A stretch of 64,000 nt of DNA from assembly GCF_039941015.1 (NCBI RefSeq), contig NZ_JBDVFI010000045.1; one strand, given 5' to 3'. The notes under the pieces are model-generated. The model was not told the origin of the DNA. It saw nothing but the letters and a program-made list of their open reading frames with translations, and ran no database searches. The first letter of the stretch is position 1. Every line of letters begins with the position of its first letter. The position numbers were made by a program, and so were the translations under genes. Of the stretch, positions 1-8,202 are shown piece by piece. Source of the stretch: Sedimentitalea sp039941015. GTDB taxonomy: Bacteria; Pseudomonadota; Alphaproteobacteria; Rhodobacterales; Rhodobacteraceae.

Positions 1-147
1 GCCTTTGTTCCGAAGGGGACTGATCCGGATTGGATCATCAACTTGGCGAATATCCATCTCTGGCTTGGCGCGCTTTGCTTCTTTCTCGGAGCTGTACTGA
101 TGATGCACGAAAGCCGACAGGTCAAAACCCTGGGGAAATCGGCGTGA
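1..147 (+). CDS. C-terminal end of a membrane protein (partial)
   Basis: The first reading frame is open from the window edge to a TGA at 145-147. The 48 visible residues contain one convincing hydrophobic helix (roughly residues 13-35, with the stretch IHLWLGALCFFLGAVLMM) followed by a short charged cytoplasmic-type tail. This looks like the last transmembrane segment and tail of an integral membrane protein whose start lies to the left. The family cannot be named from so little sequence, and a chance open frame is possible. Confidence 0.45.
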   Translation, partial: AFVPKGTDPDWIINLANIHLWLGALCFFLGAVLMMHESRQVKTLGKSA

Positions 148-462
148 CGATGAAGATCGCATCATGCGTGTCGGGGACGAGATTACATCAACCTCATCAA
201 TCAAGTGCTCGCCCGGTTCTTTGCGGAAACTGCTCGGGCGCGCAGTAGGACTTGCTCACGCATTGCTTGAAAGGAACCACCTCTCGAGCCTCGAATGTTG
301 AGCCTCGCTGCGCTGTTTCTGGCGGCGTCCTAAGTGGCCGTACCAGCCTAAGCTGAAGAGCAAATTCTGAGGCGAGTCGAAGCTGGAAATGCTCCGATTG
401 GCGGAGCCTCAGTGACCGTATAGCGGGCGGGGTCGGACGCACCGACATACATTATCGCGGTA
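148..462. other. No recognisable gene
   Basis: All frames are broken by stops and I see no convincing protein, RNA gene or strong hairpin. The frame of the following NHL-like gene has stops at several places here, so any N-terminal part of that gene has been lost or lies in unrelated sequence. Together with the truncated neighbour this suggests past rearrangement at this edge. Confidence 0.4.
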
Positions 463-1140
463 GTGAAGAAGGATGATAGTATTTGGGCCTCCAACCCGGT
501 CGGCAGCACGATTTCCGTGCTGGACTGCAAGACCGGTGAACCGCTTTCGCCGGAGACCGGATTCAACTTCGACGGCAAATTGGGTCAGATGCAAGGCGTC
601 GCCATCGCCTCGAACGGAGATGTCTGGACAGTCGACATCGGGCACAGCCAGATCGTCCACATTCCCAAAAGGGAGCCATCCAAAGGGTACATACTAGGCC
701 CAAGGTTGGAGGGAAAACCCACGAACGGTACCTTCAAGTTCAAAAATACGTTCGGCATTGCCATCAATCATCATGATCGTATTTGGGTGGGTGACGGTAG
801 CTCCAATACCGTAACCCGCTGTCCGGCGAACGATCCCAGCAAGGCCGAGGATTTCGAGGTCGGCTGCGGTCCGCATGGCATCGCATCCGACAGCCAAGCC
901 AATGCGTGGGTCGCCAACCTTGTGGGCCATCCGGGCACAGCGGAAAAACTGGCCCTGATCAAGCAGAAGATCGATGCCGAAGCCGATGAGAGGCAACCTT
1001 TTCTTGCTATCACCTGTAGGCGTTTGGATTGCAAAACCTTGACCAACTGTCTGACGGTGCAAATGCAATTACATCTGACACTTAACCATCTAACACGGCC
1101 CGGCCTTAACCCTTCGGAGATTAACTACCGAACGCCATGA
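463..1140 (+). pseudogene. NHL/SMP-30-like beta-propeller remnant
   Basis: Residues 1-165 contain repeated blade-like segments typical of NHL or SMP-30/virginiamycin-B-lyase-like propellers, such as GVAIASNGDVWTVDIGHSQI, FGIAINHHDRIWVGDGSSNT and HGIASDSQANAWVANLVG. Only three or four blades remain, fewer than the six or seven needed to close a propeller. The start would be a GTG with no good ribosome binding site, and after residue 175 the sequence turns into low-quality residues with no propeller pattern. The last 20 bases overlap the convergent transporter gene. I read it as the middle of a larger gene, truncated at both ends. It could still be expressed as a short protein, but no function can be assigned. 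Confidence 0.5.
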
Positions 1141-1489
1141 CCACGAGGCCGGCCACGATCAGAGACAGTCCCGCCACCCGAGCGTAGGTCAGAGTTTCGC
1201 CAAGGATCAGAACAGCCGATGCGGTGACTATGATAAAGCTCATTGCGACGAACGGATAAGCAAGTGAAAGATCAATCCGTTTCAGGGCAAACAGCCACAA
1301 AACGGTCCCGACGGCATAAACGGCAAGCCCCGCCATGATCCAGGGAGAGGTTAGGAAACCGATGACCTTTCCCAGGATCGAAGCACCGTCGACAAAGCGT
1401 GCCCTCCCCACTCCGGTCTTGAACAAGGTCTGCCCCATCGCAGACAAAGACACGCTCGCAAGGATCAAGGAGAAGGCGCTTGGGGTCAT
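1121..1489 (-). CDS. Small four-helix EamA/SMR-type transporter
   Basis: The 122-residue product has four predicted transmembrane helices and ends in GLSLIVAGLVVMAFGS. The pattern (GETLTYARVAGLSLIVAGL in the last hairpin, and a Leu-Ala-Tyr-Pro motif at the start of helix 3) is typical of half-size EamA/DMT proteins such as the SMR or ArnE type, which work as dimers in the inner membrane and export small lipophilic compounds or flip lipid-linked sugars. I chose the ATG at 1489 because a GGAG lies about ten bases upstream and a helix begins immediately; a longer frame reaching 1567 would add a charged, unconserved tail. Substrate is unknown. The glycosyltransferase downstream on the other strand makes a lipid-sugar role conceivable, but that is inference. 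Confidence 0.75.
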   Translation of the reverse strand: MTPSAFSLILASVSLSAMGQTLFKTGVGRARFVDGASILGKVIGFLTSPWIMAGLAVYAVGTVLWLFALKRIDLSLAYPFVAMSFIIVTASAVLILGETLTYARVAGLSLIVAGLVVMAFGS

Positions 1490-2052
1490 GGTTGGTTTGG
1501 CTCCATTGAAACGTGACGTGCGAAGAGAACGAACATTTGAACATTCCCTACCCATTGACCGATACACAGCGCATCGACCAAGCCGCGCCTTGAGTATAGA
1601 ACTGTTTCGCGTATCAAGCTGACTGTCTCGTCGGCCTCACGACGTATTACGCGCGTTTCATCATGAGATTTGGCAAAATTCTTCGAAGCCGCTGACAGAT
1701 ACTCGGCGAAATCGGCGTTTAAGGTCAAAATCTCTGCCCGCATCGACATGCGCATTGAAGAGGCACGCTTGAGGCACGTCAGGCTCCATAGTACCGCACC
1801 CTTCGAGCCCGCCCATGTCCTGATCTTCGAAATCAGCAAAACTTGCACCTGACCGGACCGCAGATTGGTTCCGCGCATCCAGACGTAATGCGACAAATCT
1901 GCAGCAATTCTGGTTTGAGACGGCGTCCCCACCGCAGGTGGGGGCGTGTATAAATTTCTATCATCCGCGAGTTCCTATCTCTGTAGGCAAGGGATTGATG
2001 CAAAAAGTTTGAGCGACTAACACTAATACCAATTTAATTAACGTCCTAAAAT
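1490..2052. other. Intergenic, no supported gene
   Basis: This 563-base gap between divergently oriented genes should hold both promoters. A leftward open frame covers 1486-1932, but its residues show no family pattern, no ribosome binding site and no hydrophobic or repeated structure. The stretch near 2010-2050 is AT-rich just before the glycosyltransferase, which is the likeliest place for its promoter. Confidence 0.4.
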
Positions 2053-3789
2053 GTGGAACGTCATTTCTTGTTAAACCATCAAACCAAGTTTTTCCTAACC
2101 ATTTTTTACTGCCTGGCGCTATTCCTGCTGGCTTTTGTCCTACGTGCCCAAGGAGCCGACTATGGCTACTTTCACGGTGACGAAAGGATTTCGGACGCCG
2201 CAAAGGTCCTGACAGGGGATCTGGTGCCGGGTCAGCACTTTTATCCACCGCTCATAAATTACGTGAACGGCGTCGCATTCGGCGGTCTTTTCGCAGTCGG
2301 CTTACCTCTCGGTTGGTGGGATGGTGTCGGCTCTTTTCGCGCCCAGTATTTCGACGATCCAACGGTTTTCTATGTAACCGCGCGGCTGGTCACGGCTGGC
2401 CTCGGGGCGCTTCTCGCCCCTCTCTTCTATTTCTGTGCGCGCCGGCTCGGATTTGGGCAGGTTTCGTCGCTGGTGACGGGCCTTTTCGCGGTCGTCTACC
2501 CACTTGCTGTTTACCAATCACATATCGCCAAGGGCGATGTTGCCATGGCGAGCTTTATCGTTGCAGCCATCGCTGCGACGCTGGCGCGCGTTGATACCCA
2601 GACGCCTTTTCGCTGGGATGTTCTTTTGGGTGTCGCGGTCGTGCTCGCCGTCAGTTTCAAACACTCGGCGGTCTTCATACTCGCGCCACTGGTATTCGGA
2701 CATCTTGCGGTACTGGCCTATTACGAGGGGTTGAGCGCCTGTGGAAAAGCCATTCTTCGCGGACTCCTATCTGTTGCAGTTCTATGGCCGCTCCTAAACA
2801 TCGGCACCTTGCTCGACTTCAAGACGTTTCTGGAATATCAACAAATTCAGTCTGTTATGTCCGTTCGCGGCTCAGATCAACCGCTCAGCGGGCTTGTCAC
2901 CCTTACTGAACGCGTCCCGCAGGCTGTGCTGGGCATGAACCCGGTTCTCGGGCTCGCGGCCCTTGTGTTTCCAGCGTTTCTCCTGACGCAAATATGTGAC
3001 CGGCAGTACAAACCACTGTTGATGGTCGTCTGGGGTGCGTTGATGATCGGCACAGCCGCCACCGCCATTCTGGTTGGTCCACGTCAGCCCGAACACCTCT
3101 GGATCGGAAATTTCGCCGGTTTCTTGCTCCTTGCCGGATTGGGGCTGATCGGACTGTTTCAAGTCGCGCGCCCCGGCCTACGACACCTCTATGGACTAGT
3201 CATCGCCGCCGGCTTGGGGCTTTCGGTTTGGGGTGCGTTGCAACCGATCATACAAGCCCTCGCAGACCCAGTTTATCGTGAAACCGACGCGATTCTGCGC
3301 GACCGCTATGCCGATGCACGCGTGCTAAGCATGGCAGATACAGAGATTCCCATCGTACAGGCCGCGCGCGACATGCAGCATGCAAGATGGGATCATCTGG
3401 CAGAAAAATACGGTGTGACACTGCCTGAAATGGCCGAGGAGCGGCTGAAAGAGATTGCTTCGCCGGATGCTCAGTTCATTTACCCGATGCCCGTGGCGAT
3501 GTACGGGCTAGAACATGTAGACGAAGACGCCGAGGGCTACACGGTTCAGGCCCACGCCTGGCCATTGCAGTCAGAGGAATGGCAGTTGAACTACTGGCTG
3601 GAGCGCGGATTTAGCGCTGTACTTCTCAAAGATCTGGACTATCTGCGCAACGAAGTCGGCTCTCCACTTATCCGCAACTTCGCGGCCGAGGTGCTGGAGC
3701 GCTGTGCGTTCATAGACTCGGTTGCCCCGAGAAAACCATTGTTTCTAGAGCGGGAGGTCAGTGTCTTCGATTGTTCTGAGCTACCGTAA
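2053..3789 (+). CDS. GT-C fold glycosyltransferase, PMT/ArnT-like (GT39/GT83 type)
   Basis: This 578-residue integral membrane protein has about ten to twelve predicted helices in the first 390 residues and a soluble C-terminal domain. After the first helix comes HGDE at 41-44, an acidic pair in the place where GT-C enzymes keep their catalytic Asp/Glu in the first periplasmic loop, followed by HFYPPL near 62-67. The family uses polyprenyl-phosphate sugars as donors and acts on the periplasmic face of the inner membrane; acceptor and sugar are unknown. The start is a GTG at 2053 with a poor ribosome binding site, but the first helix starts at residue 11 so little could be removed. It stands alone, with the opposite-strand EamA/SMR-type gene upstream. 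Confidence 0.7.
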   Translation: MERHFLLNHQTKFFLTIFYCLALFLLAFVLRAQGADYGYFHGDERISDAAKVLTGDLVPGQHFYPPLINYVNGVAFGGLFAVGLPLGWWDGVGSFRAQYFDDPTVFYVTARLVTAGLGALLAPLFYFCARRLGFGQVSSLVTGLFAVVYPLAVYQSHIAKGDVAMASFIVAAIAATLARVDTQTPFRWDVLLGVAVVLAVSFKHSAVFILAPLVFGHLAVLAYYEGLSACGKAILRGLLSVAVLWPLLNIGTLLDFKTFLEYQQIQSVMSVRGSDQPLSGLVTLTERVPQAVLGMNPVLGLAALVFPAFLLTQICDRQYKPLLMVVWGALMIGTAATAILVGPRQPEHLWIGNFAGFLLLAGLGLIGLFQVARPGLRHLYGLVIAAGLGLSVWGALQPIIQALADPVYRETDAILRDRYADARVLSMADTEIPIVQAARDMQHARWDHLAEKYGVTLPEMAEERLKEIASPDAQFIYPMPVAMYGLEHVDEDAEGYTVQAHAWPLQSEEWQLNYWLERGFSAVLLKDLDYLRNEVGSPLIRNFAAEVLERCAFIDSVAPRKPLFLEREVSVFDCSELP

Positions 3790-4139
3790 GAATCAATCGG
3801 CTTGAAACTGCCTTAGTAGTGCTGTCAGAAAGTCCCGTATCGTTTGGCGTATCAGGCGATCCTAGGAGCACCCCCATCTCGTCTGCACCTTCTTCTGATA
3901 TTCGTTTTGAAATGATAATTTCATAGATCACGAAAGTTGACGGGCAAGATCACTAACTCGACCTGGGCATTCGGCTCATAACGGAATCCGCACGCTTCTA
4001 AGCGTTTTCGCTTCGACGCCAGGAAAGTGATAGCCGGTGGCCTGACGACAGAAGATCGCCGGACTGCTTCAAAGGACTAATGCTCCACATCGTGTCGAAG
4101 CGGAGGATACAAGTCTGAAGTCTTTGATTTGGTGTAGCG
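3790..4139. other. Intergenic, no gene seen
   Basis: No reading frame with family character and no strong T-tailed hairpin was seen in these 350 bases. The segment separates the glycosyltransferase from the 3' end of the leftward tRNA-Ser. Confidence 0.4.
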
Positions 4140-4229
4140 TGGCGGAGAGACAGGGATTCGAACCCTGGAGACGGTCTCCCGCCTACACACTTTCCAGGCG
4201 TGCGCCTTCGACCACTCGGCCACCTCTCC
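4140..4229 (-). tRNA. tRNA-Ser(GGA)
   Basis: Read on the minus strand, the 90-base sequence begins GGAGAGGTGGCCGAGTGG and ends CTCTCCGCCA with the CCA encoded. The acceptor stem GGAGAGG pairs with the complementary 3' end, the D arm carries the GCCGAGTGGTCGAAGGC class II pattern, the anticodon loop is CTGGAAA with anticodon GGA, a long variable arm follows, and the T arm holds GGTTCGAATCC. Length, long variable arm and anticodon all indicate a serine tRNA reading UCC and UCU codons. Confidence 0.97.
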
Positions 4230-4462
4230 GTGGGGGCGATATGTGCCGGATCATGCGACGCAATGCAAGCTGGAAAACGCTTCCGGAATCAAGTTGCGAG
4301 TCCGGAAGCTCTTTCCTCTGTTCCAGCCCTTCTGAACCGGGTTCAAGGCGCCACGCGACGCCAGTCAGGCCGAACGCCGGGATGAGAGAAGCGGGCCCGA
4401 GGCATGGACAAAACCCGAAAGGCATGGCACCCAACGGATCAGATCAACTGGAGCACGCGTTC

Positions 4463-4972
4463 ATGTCCGACATCACCATCGTTCCCGGCCCTGACACCAG
4501 CCGCGCCTATCGCATGGCGCTTGGGTGTTTTGGCACTGGTGTGACGGTGGTCACCACCGCGACCGACGACGGACCGCTGGCAATGACGGCGAATTCGTTT
4601 GCCTCGGTTTCGCTGGATCCGGCCATGGTGCTTTGGTGCGCTGCGAAACATTCAAAGCGCTATCACGCCTTTACGACTGCACAGGATTACTCGATCCACA
4701 TTCTTGCAGAAGATCAAATGGAGCTGGCGCGTCATTTCTCTCAGATCGGCACTGATTTTTCGCCGACCAACTGGCAACCGGATGACTCTGGCGTACCCAT
4801 TTTGCAAGGGTGCATCGCGCGGTTCGATTGCCGCCAAACGGCGCTGCATGACGCTGGCGATCACACCATCATCGTTGGCCTGGTCCAGCGTGTAATGCGC
4901 CGTCCCGGCACCGGCCTCTTGCACAAATCCGGCCAGTATGGCGGGTTTTCCGGCTTCGGCGACGAGGGTTAA
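4463..4972 (+). CDS. Flavin reductase family protein (FMN-binding split barrel)
   Basis: The 169-residue protein follows the flavin reductase-like pattern: RMALGCFGTGVTVVTT near the N-terminus, then MTANSFASVSLDPAMVLWC, which in this family holds the flavin phosphate and isoalloxazine, and a C-terminal GGFSGFG. Such proteins reduce FMN or FAD with NAD(P)H, often for a partner monooxygenase. I start at ATG 4463, preceded by CTGGAG about nine bases upstream; the longer open frame would run back through the antisense of the tRNA gene. It converges on and overlaps the DUF6505 gene by four bases. Its place at the edge of the formate dehydrogenase island suggests an accessory electron-transfer role, but that is inference. 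Confidence 0.85.
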   Translation: MSDITIVPGPDTSRAYRMALGCFGTGVTVVTTATDDGPLAMTANSFASVSLDPAMVLWCAAKHSKRYHAFTTAQDYSIHILAEDQMELARHFSQIGTDFSPTNWQPDDSGVPILQGCIARFDCRQTALHDAGDHTIIVGLVQRVMRRPGTGLLHKSGQYGGFSGFGDEG

Positions 4973-5448
4973 TCGTCAAGAGTGCCGTGAATGGCGAACT
5001 GATCGATCCCTGCCGCCTGCGCCTTGATCGTACGGTAGGCTTCGCGCACACCTGCTTCGGATAGTTCGCGGGCGACCGTAATCAGCGTGTTCGCATCATG
5101 GTCCTCGCACAAGTCGGCCATATGGGCGATTTCGCTTTGCGCAACGCCGCTCGCCTCTTCGACCGAAGGTGCCCCGTAGAGATCGACAAAGTGCTGCGCC
5201 AGCGCCTCAGTCAGCGCGGCAACCTCGCCCGGTTCGACCTGCGTGACCGCAACAAATGTGACCCGGCCAAATGTCTCCAGGCCCAGCCAGCCATTGGCAA
5301 AGGCCTGCTGTGCCTTGCCGCTCAGATCGGCCTCGGTCCAGTTGGAAAATTCGAACCCGCCGGAAATGCACCACTCACCGGTGCGCGCCGGGTTGTGAAA
5401 CACGTTCTGGTCGCTCTCATCAAAATGAATGGCCCGTGCCAGCTTCAT
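4969..5448 (-). CDS. DUF6505 family protein
   Basis: The 159-residue soluble protein matches what I know as DUF6505, an uncharacterised family that travels with formate dehydrogenase accessory genes in Rhodobacterales and related groups. Recognisable parts are the N-terminal LARAIHFDESDQNVF and the central GGFEFSNWTEADLSGKAQQA. There is no signal peptide, membrane helix or cysteine motif. Its start overlaps the stop of the preceding ligase-like gene by four bases, so the two are translationally coupled in a leftward operon with mrp and DUF6494. Function is not known; linkage to an oxidoreductase maturation role is inferred from context only. Confidence 0.75.
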   Translation of the reverse strand: MKLARAIHFDESDQNVFHNPARTGEWCISGGFEFSNWTEADLSGKAQQAFANGWLGLETFGRVTFVAVTQVEPGEVAALTEALAQHFVDLYGAPSVEEASGVAQSEIAHMADLCEDHDANTLITVARELSEAGVREAYRTIKAQAAGIDQFAIHGTLDD

Positions 5449-6152
5449 GCAGTCTCTCCCAACAGGGTACTCATCGGCACCAGATGTGTCGTTTCACCGT
5501 CCCGGATCAACATCCCGAACCGTTCGTCGGTGCCGAGGAATGTCCCACTTCGCCCCGCGCGAGTCACCGTCTCGCCGGTTCCGTGCAACAACCCCGACCA
5601 CGCGGCATGCAGAGGTGCATTGCCCTCGTCACTCCAGCGATTGATCCAGACCAGACAGTGCCGTGTCCAGCTTTCCAAAAGGTGCGTTGGATCGACTTCG
5701 GCACAGCCTTCGTCATAGAGCGCGGTCACATCCGGGTTTTCCCCGGGATCGTCTCCGGTTTGAAGGATCGGCACCTCCAACCCGACGATCATCCAGTCAG
5801 GTATCTGGTCCACCGCCCCCGCTGCGGCAACGCGCAAACCGCCACAATAAGCGCCGTTGAACCGAATACCGCCGTCCCATTCCAGATGGACAGCCACTTC
5901 CGGAGGGGCAAGCGCTCCGAATGCGTTCTGAAACCCGACACCACACAAAGGCAGCATCGCCATTGCGTCCTCTGTCGTCACCTCGGGCGCAAAGACAATC
6001 GCCGCCCGCAAACGGTCGGCCTGTACGTTGTGCACAACCGTGCCACCTTCGCAGCCCCGCATCGCCATGGCACGGGCCGTTTCAAACGGATCATCCGCGC
6101 CAACGACCGCCACGCCAGCCATCAAGGGTGGAAAGCGTGGTGACCGGGTCAT
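5445..6152 (-). CDS. Biotin/lipoate protein ligase-like protein (divergent)
   Basis: The 235-residue protein has the fold-level pattern of the biotin/lipoate ligase family with a C-terminal DUF4444-like part (GTFLGTDERFGMLIRDG). In active biotin ligases a GRGRxG loop binds the adenylate and an invariant lysine sits in a motif like D-R-K-x-A-G. Here no GRGR-type loop is visible near VVHNVQADRLRAAIVFAPEV and the lysine motif reads as NGAYCGGLRV, with no lysine. So ordinary ligase activity seems doubtful and the protein may bind a cofactor or protein partner instead. It sits between mrp and DUF6505 with four-base overlaps on both sides. The alignment was made by eye, so the missing lysine needs a profile alignment to confirm. 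Confidence 0.75.
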   Translation of the reverse strand: MTRSPRFPPLMAGVAVVGADDPFETARAMAMRGCEGGTVVHNVQADRLRAAIVFAPEVTTEDAMAMLPLCGVGFQNAFGALAPPEVAVHLEWDGGIRFNGAYCGGLRVAAAGAVDQIPDWMIVGLEVPILQTGDDPGENPDVTALYDEGCAEVDPTHLLESWTRHCLVWINRWSDEGNAPLHAAWSGLLHGTGETVTRAGRSGTFLGTDERFGMLIRDGETTHLVPMSTLLGETA

Positions 6153-7210
6153 GCAAGCCCCTTGGCGATCAGGTTGCGGGCCACATGGCGAAACGCCTCG
6201 GCCTGCGGGCTGTCAGGTTTACTGACGACAATCGGCGCGCCACCATCCGCTGCGAGCCGAATATCCAGATGCAGCGGGATCTCGGACAACAACGGCACAC
6301 CCAGCTTTTCGGCCTCGGCGACAACTCCGCCATGCCCAAACACATGCTCTTCATGACCGCATTTTGAGCAGATATGCGTGCTCATGTTTTCGATCATGCC
6401 AAGGATCGGCGTTTTCAACTGGTTGAACATGTCGATGCCCTTGCGCGCATCCAGCAGCGCCACATCCTGCGGTGTGCTGACAATGATCGCGCCATCAACG
6501 GCGAATTTCTGGCTCAGCGTCAGCTGCACATCTCCCGTACCCGGCGGCAGATCTACGATCAGCACATCCAAGGCGCCCCATTGCACCTGCATCATCATCT
6601 GCTGCAATGCACCCATCAACATCGGGCCACGCCACACCACCGCCTGATCGTCGTTGGTCATCAGACCCAGCGACATCATCGTAACGCCGTGATTGCGCAG
6701 GGGCAGTATCGTCTTGCCATCCGGGCTTGCCGGCCGTCCTGAAACGCCCAACATGCGGGGTTGGCTGGGACCGTAGACATCCGCATCCAGCAGGCCGACT
6801 CGCCGACCTTCGACGGCGAGTGCGCAGGCCAGGTTGGCCGCCACGGTCGACTTGCCAACGCCACCCTTGCCCGAGGCAATCGCGATGATCCGGTCCACCC
6901 CCGGCACTTTTTGCGGACCCTGCGGTTCCGCTGCCTTAGCCGGTTTCAGATCGGGTGGCGCCTTTTGGCTGTGCGCGGTCATCATTGCCGACACGTTGCC
7001 CACGCCGTCCAGCGCCTTGACCCGCGCTTCTGCTTCGGCGCGGACCGGCTCCATCGCCTTGGCATGCGCCGGGTCGATTTCCAGCACGAACCGCACCGCG
7101 CCGTCCTCGACGTTCAGCGCCCTCACGATCCCGGCGGACACAATGTCTTGCCCGCTTGCCGGGTCGGTGATCTGTTTCAGTTCGGCCAGAACCGACTCGC
7201 GCGTTGCCAT
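6149..7210 (-). CDS. mrp: Mrp/ApbC-type P-loop ATPase, Fe-S cluster carrier
   Basis: The 353-residue cytoplasmic protein has an N-terminal MIP18/DUF59 domain (about residues 5-80), a variable Pro/Lys-rich linker, and a MinD/Mrp ATPase domain from about 105. The deviant Walker A motif GKGGVGKS is at 114-121, VLIVDLPPGTGD near 216-227 is the switch/Walker B region, and C281-x-x-C284 is the dimer-interface cysteine pair that holds a transferable 4Fe-4S cluster. The family delivers Fe-S clusters to apoproteins. In this operon the natural clients are the cluster-rich formate dehydrogenase subunits, though a general role is equally possible. Its stop overlaps the ligase-like gene start; DUF6494 lies three bases upstream. 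Confidence 0.93.
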   Translation of the reverse strand: MATRESVLAELKQITDPASGQDIVSAGIVRALNVEDGAVRFVLEIDPAHAKAMEPVRAEAEARVKALDGVGNVSAMMTAHSQKAPPDLKPAKAAEPQGPQKVPGVDRIIAIASGKGGVGKSTVAANLACALAVEGRRVGLLDADVYGPSQPRMLGVSGRPASPDGKTILPLRNHGVTMMSLGLMTNDDQAVVWRGPMLMGALQQMMMQVQWGALDVLIVDLPPGTGDVQLTLSQKFAVDGAIIVSTPQDVALLDARKGIDMFNQLKTPILGMIENMSTHICSKCGHEEHVFGHGGVVAEAEKLGVPLLSEIPLHLDIRLAADGGAPIVVSKPDSPQAEAFRHVARNLIAKGLA

Positions 7211-7213
7211 CTG

Positions 7214-7408
7214 TTATTCGGCCCCTTTGATGGTGCCCGTCACCACATGCTCCACATCCAGACCGTCGACGGTCAGAACCACTTTGGCCTCATAGCTCTT
7301 GCCCTTGGTATCGCCCGCCTCACGCAAGCCGTCTTCGATCGCCTGCTGGCTGGTCACACCGACCTGTTTCAGAAATTTACGCATCGACATGTTGAAATCG
7401 TCGCTCAT
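7214..7408 (-). CDS. DUF6494 family small protein
   Basis: This 64-residue soluble protein begins MSDDFNMSMRKFLKQVGVTS and matches DUF6494, a short uncharacterised family found with Mrp and formate dehydrogenase genes. I start it at ATG 7408 because GGAGAGA lies about nine bases upstream; a start at 7423 would fall on that site. There are no cysteines and no membrane segment, and the second half (KVVLTVDGLDVEHVVTGTIK) looks like two beta strands. It is the first gene of the leftward operon, and only 65 bases separate it from the divergent cytochrome gene, so the two promoters must overlap. Function unknown. Confidence 0.8.
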   Translation of the reverse strand: MSDDFNMSMRKFLKQVGVTSQQAIEDGLREAGDTKGKSYEAKVVLTVDGLDVEHVVTGTIKGAE

Positions 7409-7473
7409 GGTCTTTCTCTCCATCCGCTACCGGCAATTGACGCAACACACCCTGGCCCCGTAGGATCTGCAAG

Positions 7474-8202
7474 ATGCGTGCGCTGCTTCTTTGCCTCACT
7501 CTGCTGCTGAGTTCCAGTCCGGTCGCCGCTCAGGACAGCCTTGGCCTTGCGGTTCCGATCACCGTGGTCGACAGCGGTTTGCTGAAACACATCCTCCCGC
7601 GCTTTTCGCTCAAGACGTCCATTCGCGTCACCCCGGATGCATCCGGGCCAATGCTGCTTGCCCCCACCCCGCCCGGCGTGCCGGTGTTTCAGGGCGATGG
7701 CGTTACCTATCATCTGCGCATTGCGGACGATCCGCGACAGCAACGATTTCTTGACTGGCTGCTTTCCGACACCGGCAAGACCACAATCGAGAGTTTTCAA
7801 CGTGACGGGGCTCATCCATTTTCGGCGCAATTTGCGGTAACGGAAGCGGCCAAGGCCCCGGTTGTCGATGGCTATACCACACGCGGCGCAGAACTGTCGC
7901 GCCTGCATTGCGGTCGCTGTCACGTGGTTGGTCCCGAAAACCGGATGAACGGTCTTGGCTCCACACCTTCCTTTGCCGTGCTGCGCAGCCTGCCTGACTG
8001 GATCGAACGTTTCGAGCAGTTTTTCATACGCAATCCTCATGGTGCCTTTACCCAGATCATCGACGTCACCCCGCCGTTCGATCCGGAGCGCCCGCCGCCT
8101 ATCGTGCCGGTAGAAATGACGATAGACGATATCGATGCCATTATTGCCCATGTCGCGAGGACGCGCGCCGCAGACCTCGGCGCGCCGCTGGCGCTTCAGT
8201 GA
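7474..8202 (+). CDS. Periplasmic cytochrome c with a truncated solute-binding-like N-domain
   Basis: The 242-residue protein begins with a Sec signal peptide (cleavage probably after SPVAAQ, residue 20). Residues 25-125 resemble the second lobe of a molybdate/tungstate-type solute-binding protein (AVPITVVDSGLL, then RFLDWLLSDTGKTTIESFQ), but too short for a two-lobed receptor. A single haem-binding motif CGRCH is at 146-150; methionines near 160 and 217 could be axial ligands. A periplasmic electron carrier for the formate dehydrogenase is the natural reading. Its 3' end overlaps the convergent Fe-S protein gene by seven bases. The solute-binding resemblance is by eye and is the weaker part of this call. 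Confidence 0.75.
   Translation: MRALLLCLTLLLSSSPVAAQDSLGLAVPITVVDSGLLKHILPRFSLKTSIRVTPDASGPMLLAPTPPGVPVFQGDGVTYHLRIADDPRQQRFLDWLLSDTGKTTIESFQRDGAHPFSAQFAVTEAAKAPVVDGYTTRGAELSRLHCGRCHVVGPENRMNGLGSTPSFAVLRSLPDWIERFEQFFIRNPHGAFTQIIDVTPPFDPERPPPIVPVEMTIDDIDAIIAHVARTRAADLGAPLALQ

Noticed and set aside
1486..1932. A 148-codon leftward open frame upstream of the transporter gene
   Set aside because: It has no ribosome binding site, no family pattern and overlaps the preferred transporter start region; high-GC sequence gives such frames by chance.
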